DNA of 8,106 bases from Hyphomicrobiales bacterium (GTDB lineage: Bacteria; Pseudomonadota; Alphaproteobacteria; Rhizobiales; Xanthobacteraceae), in contig JAHFPO010000109.1 in assembly GCA_023266695.1 (NCBI GenBank), positions 1 through 8,106 on the forward strand, in the 5' to 3' direction. Under the pieces are notes generated by a model. That model worked only from the letters and a program-made list of their open reading frames with translations, did not search any database and was not told where the DNA came from. Positions 1 through 4,656 of this stretch are shown one piece after another (positions within the stretch are counted from its first letter, which is position 1; each line of letters starts with the position of its first letter). A program made the translations under genes and the position numbers.

Positions 1-446
1 CCGAGCCAGAACGTGAGCCCGGCGACGAAGCAGACTTTTGTCACCTCCAAGACGCTCAATCCGCTCGGCGAATAGATGCGATAGCGCACGGTGCCGCCGG
101 AGAAGATCGAGAAGCCGACATTGTGGCCGATCGAATAACTGGTGAAGGCGGCGAGCGCGGCGGTACGATAGGAAATTTCCGGCCGGCCGATCGTGCGCAG
201 GGCAAAATAATCATAGAAGGTGAGCGTCAGATAGGCCGCCGCGACCAAGAGCGCGGCGATGACGATGTTCCTGACCTCCGCTCCTTTCAGCGCATCGACC
301 ACCTCGCGCGGCTCGATGTCGCTGAGCAGCCGGTAGAGCACGGCGGAAGCGACCGCGATGACGGCAAAACCGACGGCGAGGCCGAGGCCTTGCCAGCCGA
401 CCTTCTCGCGCAGGAACCGGGCGACCGCCCGCAGGACCTCCCGCAT
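1..446 (-). CDS. MprF/YbhN-type (UPF0104-like) integral membrane protein, partial
   Basis: This is the N-terminal 148 codons of a minus-strand gene that runs off the left edge of the window. The translation begins MREVLRAVARFLREK and has hydrophobic segments at about residues 18-40 and 59-82, then a third region from about 95. The most diagnostic stretch is GHN (residues 108-110) followed by SGGTVRYRIYSPSGL (116-130), which matches the GHNxG...GGxxRYRxY signature I associate with the flippase-like membrane domain of MprF (lysylphosphatidylglycerol synthase/flippase) and of stand-alone YbhN proteins. A very good Shine-Dalgarno, GGAGGAG at 451-457, fixes the ATG at 444-446. The rest of the gene is outside the window. 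I therefore cannot tell a full bifunctional MprF, with a C-terminal aminoacyl transferase domain, from a short flippase-only protein. Role in the inner membrane, perhaps lipid translocation, is inferred from family only. Confidence 0.75.
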   Translation of the reverse strand, partial: MREVLRAVARFLREKVGWQGLGLAVGFAVIAVASAVLYRLLSDIEPREVVDALKGAEVRNIVIAALLVAAAYLTLTFYDYFALRTIGRPEISYRTAALAAFTSYSIGHNVGFSIFSGGTVRYRIYSPSGLSVLEVTKVCFVAGLTFWL

Positions 447-450
447 GATC

Positions 451-457
451 CTCCTCC
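451..457 (-). promoter_or_regulatory. Strong Shine-Dalgarno of the MprF-like gene
   Basis: On the minus strand GGAGGAG is followed by GATC and then ATG, a near-perfect anti-16S match at good spacing. It decides the start at position 446. It stands out because most other genes here have weak or no recognisable Shine-Dalgarno. Confidence 0.7.
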
Positions 458-478
458 GCCGCAATGGCCCGGCGAATC

Positions 479-499
479 CTCGCCGGCACCGGCGGCGAG
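479..499 (-). repeat. Inverted repeat (7-bp stem) in the leader of the MprF-like gene
   Basis: CTCGCCG (479-485) and CGGCGAG (493-499) are perfect reverse complements around a 7-nt loop. The repeat lies between the putative promoter and the Shine-Dalgarno of the MprF-like gene, so it could form a leader hairpin. In GC-rich DNA such stems arise by chance, so a regulatory role is only a possibility. Confidence 0.3.
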
Positions 500-500
500 C

Positions 501-529
501 CTCTAGCAGAGCCGCGCGCCGAGGGCCAA
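501..529 (-). promoter_or_regulatory. Putative promoter of the MprF-like gene
   Basis: On the minus strand TTGGCC (524-529) is separated by 17 bp from CTAGAG (501-506). The longer -10 reading, GCTAGAG, resembles the GCTANA-type -10 described for alphaproteobacterial housekeeping promoters. It would give a leader of roughly 45-50 nt before the ATG at 446. The -35 match is only moderate. The rest of the 447-625 gap holds nothing else I recognise. Confidence 0.3.
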
Positions 530-625
530 TCGGGCGAACGTCAGGATCATGCGCGAGCCCGGTCGGCAACTCGACGCCTTGGCTATATGGGGACGTGGAC
601 TTGAACTGGCCAGCGACGAGCAGGC

Positions 626-702
626 TGGCGCGCCGGAGAGGATTCGAACCCCCGACCCCCAGATTCGTAGTCTGGTGCTCTATCCAGCTGAGCTACCGGC
701 GC
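626..702 (-). tRNA. tRNA-Arg (anticodon ACG)
   Basis: A complete 77-nt cloverleaf can be folded by hand on the minus strand. The acceptor stem is GCGCCGG with CCGGCGC, the D stem GCTC/GAGC, and the anticodon stem CCAGA/TCTGG around the loop CTACGAA. The variable loop is GGGTC and the T arm GGGGG-TTCGAAT-CCTCT contains two G-U pairs. The discriminator is G and the CCA end is encoded (626-628). Anticodon ACG identifies the tRNA for CGN arginine codons. In bacteria A34 of this species is normally deaminated to inosine by TadA, so it reads CGU, CGC and CGA. It lies downstream of the methyltransferase gene on the same strand, with no convincing terminator between them. Confidence 0.97.
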
Positions 703-721
703 TGACCAGGAAGGCCGGAGA

Positions 722-748
722 ACTATACGGCTTACCCCGGATTGGCAA
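722..748 (-). promoter_or_regulatory. Putative tRNA-Arg promoter
   Basis: On the minus strand TTGCCA (743-748) is followed after 15 bp by TATAGT (722-727), about 20 bp upstream of the mature tRNA 5' end. The -10 is good. The spacer is short by 1-2 bp, though CTTGCC read as the -35 gives 16 bp. This is the only promoter-like element in the 62-bp gap between the methyltransferase stop and the tRNA. Confidence 0.4.
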
Positions 749-764
749 GGCCGGCGGACCGCAT

Positions 765-1268
765 TCAGACGTCGCGATTCGATCCAGTGGCGAGCGCGCG
801 CTCCTCGATGCGGATGCGCCAAGCGAGAATAGCCGCGTTCGCCACCGAGAAACCGATTGCGAAGGCGACGAGCCCGAAAGCGAGCGGCAGCAACGCGATC
901 TCGATGACGACCACGACATAATTCGGATGCCGCAACAAACGATAGGGTCCGGAACGCACAAGCGGCGCGCCGGGCAGGACGAGAATGAGGGTCGTCCAAC
1001 GCTCCCCCAAGCTCGCGATCACCCAGACGCGGAGGATTTGTAGCGCTCCATAAGCAGCGACCAGCCACCAGTTTGCAGACAACGGCCAGGCAAGGATCCA
1101 GAGACCGGCAAGCCAACCGGCATGCAACCCGACCATCAGCGGATAGTGGCCTTGTCCCACCTCGAACGCGCCGCGGGCACGCAGCCGCCTGGCGTTGCGC
1201 GCAGAGAGCCAAAGCTCCGCGATCCGTTGCAACGTGACGAAGGCGAGGATCGGAACGGCGTCAGGCAC
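765..1268 (-). CDS. Isoprenylcysteine carboxyl methyltransferase (ICMT)-family protein, probable polyketide O-methyltransferase
   Basis: A 167-residue, strongly hydrophobic protein with about four or five membrane segments. The C-terminal half carries the ICMT/phospholipid methyltransferase signature: RSGPYRLLRHPNY at about residues 108-120, then after two hydrophobic helices RIRIEERAL near 149-157. In this family the HPNY and the downstream EE motif take part in S-adenosylmethionine binding. The GTG start at 1268 overlaps the polyketide synthase stop by 8 nt (GTGCCTGA), which points to translational coupling. The open frame continues upstream through the synthase, but that part is a shadow. 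The same pairing is known in Bacillus subtilis, where BpsB methylates the alkylpyrones made by the type III synthase BpsA. By analogy this protein probably O-methylates the product of the neighbouring synthase in the membrane. Protein prenylcysteine methylation is unlikely in a bacterium. Confidence 0.85.
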   Translation of the reverse strand: MPDAVPILAFVTLQRIAELWLSARNARRLRARGAFEVGQGHYPLMVGLHAGWLAGLWILAWPLSANWWLVAAYGALQILRVWVIASLGERWTTLILVLPGAPLVRSGPYRLLRHPNYVVVVIEIALLPLAFGLVAFAIGFSVANAAILAWRIRIEERALATGSNRDV

Positions 1269-2319
1269 GGGCGGGATCGAGCGCGAGCAAAGAAGCGGTG
1301 AAACCGGGGCCGAGCGCCGAGAGCGCGAGCAGGCCTTTCGGCTCCGACGCGAGCACGCGCTCGAGCGCGAACAGCACGGTCGGTGCCGACATATTGCCGT
1401 ATTCGCGCAGCACCGAGCGTTCGTGGTCGAGCGCTCCCGCCGGCAGCGCCAGCGCCTTCTCGACCGCTTCGACGACGCGTCCGCCGCCGGGATGGCAGAC
1501 GAAGCGGCCGATGTCGTCGCGGGTAAGGCCGACGGCAGCGATGAGCTTGCCCGCGACCGCCGGGAATCGCTGCTCGACGAAAGCCGGAACCGAACGCGAC
1601 AGCACCACGCCGAAACCGACCGGATCGAAGGTCCAGCCCATGATGTCGAGCGTGTCCGGCCAGAGATGCTCGGCCGAACCGCGCACGGACAAGAACCGGT
1701 TGTCGCTTTCCGCCGCGCGCAGCACCAGCGCCGCCGCGCCGTCGCCGAACAAAGCGGTCGAGACCACGTCCTCCTTGGTGCCGCGATCGGCGCGGAAGGC
1801 GAGCGTGCACAGCTCGAGCACGACCACGAGCGCGGTGGTCCCCGGTTCGGCGGACACGAGCCGGGCGGCGAGCGCAAGACCACTGACGCCGCCGGCGCAA
1901 CCGAGCCCGAACACCGGCACCCGCCGCACGTCGGAACGCAAGCCGAGGCGCGGCAGCGCGCGCGCCTCCAGACTCGGGGTGGCGACCCCGCTCGAGCAGA
2001 CGGCTATGACAAGATCAATTTCCTGCGGATCGATGCCGGCTTGCGCGATCGCGGCTGCGCCCACTCGTTCGAACAAGGCGAGGCCTTCGCGATGAAAGAC
2101 CTCGGAGCGGTCGCTCCAGTCGCGCGGGGAGAGGTACCAGTCGATCGGACGGACGGCGCGACGGCGCTCGATTCCGGAATTGCGGAAGATGTCGATCAGA
2201 TCCGGATTGCGTTCGAACAGCTTGGGGAAGAGCTTCGGCGCCAGCTTCGCGACCTCGGCCTGTTCGATGACGTTCGGCGGCACCGCCGTCGCAAGCGAAA
2301 GGATCGAGACTTCACCCAT
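1261..2319 (-). CDS. Type III polyketide synthase (chalcone/stilbene synthase family)
   Basis: A 352-residue protein, normal length for a bacterial type III polyketide synthase. The thiolase-fold catalytic triad is visible: Cys141 in VFGLGCAGGVSGL, His276 in FVCHPGGG and Asn309 in EYGNMSAP. The family's C-terminal GFGPG loop appears as SALGPGF (334-340), and LELCTLAFR (168-176) matches the conserved VELCS-type strand. Enzymes of this family extend an acyl-CoA starter with malonyl-CoA units and cyclise the chain without an acyl carrier protein. The partner methyltransferase suggests an alkylpyrone or alkylresorcinol lipid rather than a plant-like flavonoid, but starter and ring type cannot be read from the sequence. 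The ATG at 2319 gives the expected N terminus (MGEVSILSLATAVPP). There is no clear Shine-Dalgarno at normal distance. A GGGGG at about -14 lies inside an inverted repeat. The gene follows the kinase by 38 bp. Confidence 0.93.
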   Translation of the reverse strand: MGEVSILSLATAVPPNVIEQAEVAKLAPKLFPKLFERNPDLIDIFRNSGIERRRAVRPIDWYLSPRDWSDRSEVFHREGLALFERVGAAAIAQAGIDPQEIDLVIAVCSSGVATPSLEARALPRLGLRSDVRRVPVFGLGCAGGVSGLALAARLVSAEPGTTALVVVLELCTLAFRADRGTKEDVVSTALFGDGAAALVLRAAESDNRFLSVRGSAEHLWPDTLDIMGWTFDPVGFGVVLSRSVPAFVEQRFPAVAGKLIAAVGLTRDDIGRFVCHPGGGRVVEAVEKALALPAGALDHERSVLREYGNMSAPTVLFALERVLASEPKGLLALSALGPGFTASLLALDPARA

Positions 2320-2326
2320 GACATGT

Positions 2327-2346
2327 TGAGAACCCCCGGGTTCTCA
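2327..2346. repeat. Perfect 9-bp inverted repeat before the polyketide synthase
   Basis: TGAGAACCC (2327-2335) and GGGTTCTCA (2338-2346) are exact reverse complements separated by CC. The element lies in the 38-bp gap between the kinase stop and the synthase ATG, covering about -8 to -27 of the synthase. It has no following T-run on either strand, so it is a poor Rho-independent terminator. With a 2-nt spacer it looks more like a dyad operator. As RNA it could form an 8-bp stem with a 4-nt loop and hide the weak GGGGG ribosome-binding stretch. Confidence 0.6.
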
Positions 2347-2357
2347 TTCCTGTTCCC

Positions 2358-3857
2358 TCACGCCCGCGCGCGTTCCGCCCGCCGCTCGTCGAGCGCCACC
2401 GGCCGATCGGGAATGACGATGCGGAAGGCCGCGCCGACGGTGCCCTCGAGAAGCTGGATCTCTCCGCCGTGGGCGCGCGCGAGCTCGGCCGCGATGGCGA
2501 GCCCGAGACCGGTGCCGCCGCGGCGGCCCGAGCCCTGGAACGGCTCGAACAGATGGGTGCGAGCGCGCTCCGGCAAGCCGGGGCCGGTGTCGGACACCTG
2601 CAGCACCACCACCGCTCCCTCGCGCCGGCCGACGATGCGAATCTGGTCGCGCTCGGGATCGTTCGGCGCCCGGCTCGCCAACGCCTCGATGCTGTTCCTC
2701 ACGAGATTGATGAGCGCGCGCAGGAGTTGATCGGGATCGGCGTCGACCATGAGTCCGCGTTCGACCGATGGCATCCACCCGATCGCCGCTCCCGGACCGA
2801 GATCGAAGGAGTCGCGCAACTCGTCGAGGAGCCGGGCCACATCCACGTTCTTGCGCTCGGGCGGCGGCTCCTGCGCCCGCCCGTAGGCGAGCGTCTGTTC
2901 GCAATAGGCGATGGCACGGCCGAGCGTCGCCATCAGCTTCGGAGCCAGCCGGCGCACGGCCGGATCGGCGAGGCTGGCGAGCCGATCGGAGAGAAGCTGC
3001 GCCGGGGACAACAGATTGCGCAGGTCGTGATTGATCTTCGACACGGCGAGGCCGAGCGAGGCGAGCCGGTTCTTGTGCTGCAGCGTTCCCGCCAGCTCCT
3101 GCTGCATCACCGCAAGCTCGCGCTCGGCGACGCCGATCTCGTCGCTTCTCGACGAGGGCGCGACGATGCGCGCCGGATCCTCGGGCGCCTGGCCGAAGGC
3201 GACCATCTGCGCGGTGAGCCGGCGCAACGGCCGCACCAACAGCCACGACAGGCTCATATAGACGAGCGCGCCGGTGATGGCGGAGATGGTGAGCGAGATC
3301 AGCAGAATATTGCGCGAGAATTGCAGCATCGCCCGGCGCAGCGGCGCCTCGTCGATGATGATCTCGACGAACTCGCCGCCCATCGGTGCCGGGCCGACGA
3401 CACGAAGGACGTCATTGTCCTTGGTGAGCATGGTGTCGAATGCATCGTAGATTGCGTCGATCATCGAAATGTCGCGCATGTCGATTTCATGATCGACCTT
3501 GAGCGGCAAGTCGGAGAAGGCGAGTAGCCTGCGCTTGTCGCCCATCTTCATGGCGACCGCGTTGGCGCCCACGCTGTCGAGCAGCCGGCGAGTGAGCGAT
3601 ACCGGAATCGCTCCGTCGGGCGCGGCGTCGAGCACGAGCGCGGCGGTGCGCGCCGCCGCCAGCCGGTCGGAGAGCCACATCAAGCGGTAATTGGCGATCG
3701 AGGGCACATAGATCATCACTTCCGCGATCATCACGAACAGGATCGTGAGCAGCAAGAGCTTGCCGGAGAGGCCGAGCCGAAATCGGCTGCTCTTCGTCTC
3801 CGCCGTCGCGGGAGGGATCGCGGGATCAGACTTCATTGCGCTCGTCATTGCGCTCAT
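2358..3857 (-). CDS. Membrane sensor histidine kinase with HAMP domain
   Basis: A 499-residue transmembrane kinase. There is a membrane helix at about 33-54, a periplasmic sensor region of about 125 residues that I do not recognise, a second helix at about 182-206 and a HAMP linker from about 207-260. The dimerisation/phosphoacceptor box is SKINHDLRNLLSP with the phosphorylatable His at 277. The ATPase domain shows an N box (NLVRNSIEA, 384-392), a G1 box (DTGPGLP, 423-429) and a G2 box (GGTGLGLAIA, 447-456). The H box has HDLRN instead of the common HELRTP. No response regulator is encoded in the window, so it is an orphan as far as visible. In-frame ATGs occur at 3857, 3848 and 3836, all with poor Shine-Dalgarno sequences. 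I use the longest, but the second or third is equally possible. The upstream open frame to 4478 opposes rpmH and rnpA and is not coding. Confidence 0.92.
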   Translation of the reverse strand: MSAMTSAMKSDPAIPPATAETKSSRFRLGLSGKLLLLTILFVMIAEVMIYVPSIANYRLMWLSDRLAAARTAALVLDAAPDGAIPVSLTRRLLDSVGANAVAMKMGDKRRLLAFSDLPLKVDHEIDMRDISMIDAIYDAFDTMLTKDNDVLRVVGPAPMGGEFVEIIIDEAPLRRAMLQFSRNILLISLTISAITGALVYMSLSWLLVRPLRRLTAQMVAFGQAPEDPARIVAPSSRSDEIGVAERELAVMQQELAGTLQHKNRLASLGLAVSKINHDLRNLLSPAQLLSDRLASLADPAVRRLAPKLMATLGRAIAYCEQTLAYGRAQEPPPERKNVDVARLLDELRDSFDLGPGAAIGWMPSVERGLMVDADPDQLLRALINLVRNSIEALASRAPNDPERDQIRIVGRREGAVVVLQVSDTGPGLPERARTHLFEPFQGSGRRGGTGLGLAIAAELARAHGGEIQLLEGTVGAAFRIVIPDRPVALDERRAERARA

Positions 3858-3905
3858 CTCGATCGAAACCACGACGCGCGTCAACCGCGCGCGCGCGCGA
3901 CGCGG

Positions 3906-3934
3906 ATGATGCGTCGCACCCGCCGGTTCGTCAA
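3906..3934 (-). promoter_or_regulatory. Putative promoter of the histidine kinase (and perhaps the polyketide synthase genes)
   Basis: On the minus strand TTGACG (3929-3934) is followed after exactly 17 bp by CATCAT (3906-3911). The -35 is close to consensus and the -10 weak. It would give a leader of about 40 nt. The 3858-4120 region is a divergent intergenic region of about 263 bp. Besides this promoter it holds the rpmH promoter, a dyad at 3923-3939 and a 14-nt alternating CG tract at 3886-3899. Confidence 0.4.
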
Positions 3935-3939
3935 ACCGG
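3923..3939. repeat. Dyad symmetry overlapping the kinase promoter -35
   Basis: CCGGTT (3923-3928) and AACCGG (3934-3939) form a perfect 6-bp inverted repeat around CGTCA. It overlaps the putative -35 of the kinase gene, where a repressor operator would often sit. The short arms make a chance origin quite possible. Confidence 0.3.
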
Positions 3940-4013
3940 GGCGAACTTGCCGAACCGCGCCTTGATCCTTCCTTTACCCTGACGCGCGATTCCCGCGCTG
4001 GGCGGCCCTCGCA

Positions 4014-4042
4014 TTGACTTCGAGGGGGTCGGCCCATATAAG
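4014..4042 (+). promoter_or_regulatory. Strong sigma70-type promoter of the rpmH operon
   Basis: TTGACT (4014-4019), a 17-bp spacer, and TATAAG (4037-4042, within CATATAAG) give a near-consensus housekeeping promoter. Transcription should start near 4049 and leave a leader of about 70 nt before the rpmH GTG. Such strength is expected for a ribosomal-protein gene and may drive rnpA, yidC and engB as well, since no terminator is seen before 7200. Confidence 0.75.
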
Positions 4043-4120
4043 CCGCGGGCTGGCGAAAAGCGGCACAGCTCGTTGTTCCGTCGGCAAATCTCGTGAAATC
4101 AGACCCAGAGATCGAACCCC

Positions 4121-4255
4121 GTGAAACGGACGTATCAACCGAGCAAGCTCGTCCGCAAGCGCCGGCACGGCTTCCGCGCCCGCATGGCGACCAAGGGCGG
4201 CCGCAAGGTGATCGCGGCGCGGCGCGCGCGCGGCCGCAAGCGCCTCTCGGCTTGA
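4121..4255 (+). CDS. rpmH: 50S ribosomal protein L34
   Basis: A 44-residue, extremely basic protein starting (GTG read as Met) KRTYQPSKLVRKRRHGF and ending RARGRKRLSA, which is the canonical L34 sequence at its usual length. L34 is a small component of the large ribosomal subunit bound to 23S rRNA. The start is GTG with no good Shine-Dalgarno (only CCAGAG about 12 nt upstream), but the protein's first residues leave no doubt about the start. It is the first gene after the strong promoter and is followed by rnpA after 23 bp, the classic rpmH-rnpA pair. dnaA, its neighbour in many bacteria, is not here. Confidence 0.97.
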   Translation: MKRTYQPSKLVRKRRHGFRARMATKGGRKVIAARRARGRKRLSA

Positions 4256-4278
4256 GAGCGCTCAGTCCCTCCTCCGCC

Positions 4279-4656
4279 ATGGACCGCCTGAAGAAACGCG
4301 CGGACTTCCTCGCCGCCGCCGCCGGATTGCGCGCGCAGGCGGACCCGTTTCTCCTGCAGGCGCGCGATCGCCGCGACCGCGGCACCCCACGGGTCGGCCT
4401 CACGGTCACCAAGAAGACCGGCAATTCGGTCGAACGCAATCGCATCCGCCGGCGCCTGCGCGCCGCGGCCACCGCCATCGTGCCGCAGGCGGGACATTCG
4501 GGCTTCGATTATGTTCTGGTGGCGCGACGGCCGGCGCTCACGGCTCCGTTCGCGGCGCTGATAGCCGAGCTTGCGCGCGCGCTCGAGCGCGTGCATGCGG
4601 CGCGCAATCGCAAAGGGTCGGCGCGGGTGACCGACGGAGACGGCGATGGACGATAA
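4279..4656 (+). CDS. rnpA: Ribonuclease P protein component
   Basis: A 125-residue basic protein that assists the catalytic RNase P RNA in removing 5' leaders from precursor tRNAs. It begins MDRLKKRADFLAA, typical of alphaproteobacterial RnpA. The family's RNR signature is visible at about residues 45-60 (KKTGNSVERNRIRRRL), and FDYVLVARR (76-84) matches the conserved central strand. The ATG at 4279 is chosen by homology. No Shine-Dalgarno is evident, so translation may be coupled to rpmH, which ends 23 bp upstream. The same reading frame is open without a stop back to a GTG at 4093, across all of rpmH, so an N-terminally extended form is formally possible. The 3' end overlaps yidC by 11 nt. 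There is no yidD between them. Confidence 0.95.
   Translation: MDRLKKRADFLAAAAGLRAQADPFLLQARDRRDRGTPRVGLTVTKKTGNSVERNRIRRRLRAAATAIVPQAGHSGFDYVLVARRPALTAPFAALIAELARALERVHAARNRKGSARVTDGDGDGR

Noticed and set aside
626..702. tRNA-Arg as an integration (att) site
   Set aside because: No integrase, no repeated tRNA 3' end and no mobile genes are seen in the window.
703..764. A terminator for the polyketide synthase/methyltransferase transcript
   Set aside because: No stem of useful length followed by a T-run was found. The region reads better as the tRNA promoter.
1269..1883. The upstream extension of the methyltransferase frame to 372 codons
   Set aside because: The added part lies out of frame inside the polyketide synthase and is Ser/Arg/Pro-rich nonsense. 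The ICMT-like protein begins at the GTG at 1268.
1195..2730. A 511-codon plus-strand open frame opposite the polyketide synthase and the end of the kinase
   Set aside because: It is antisense to two clearly recognisable proteins and its translation has no domain-like features, only charged low-complexity sequence.
3886..3899. A (CG)7 alternating tract in the kinase leader, potentially Z-DNA forming
   Set aside because: Similar CG alternations occur inside rpmH and elsewhere in this GC-rich window, so nothing marks it as functional.
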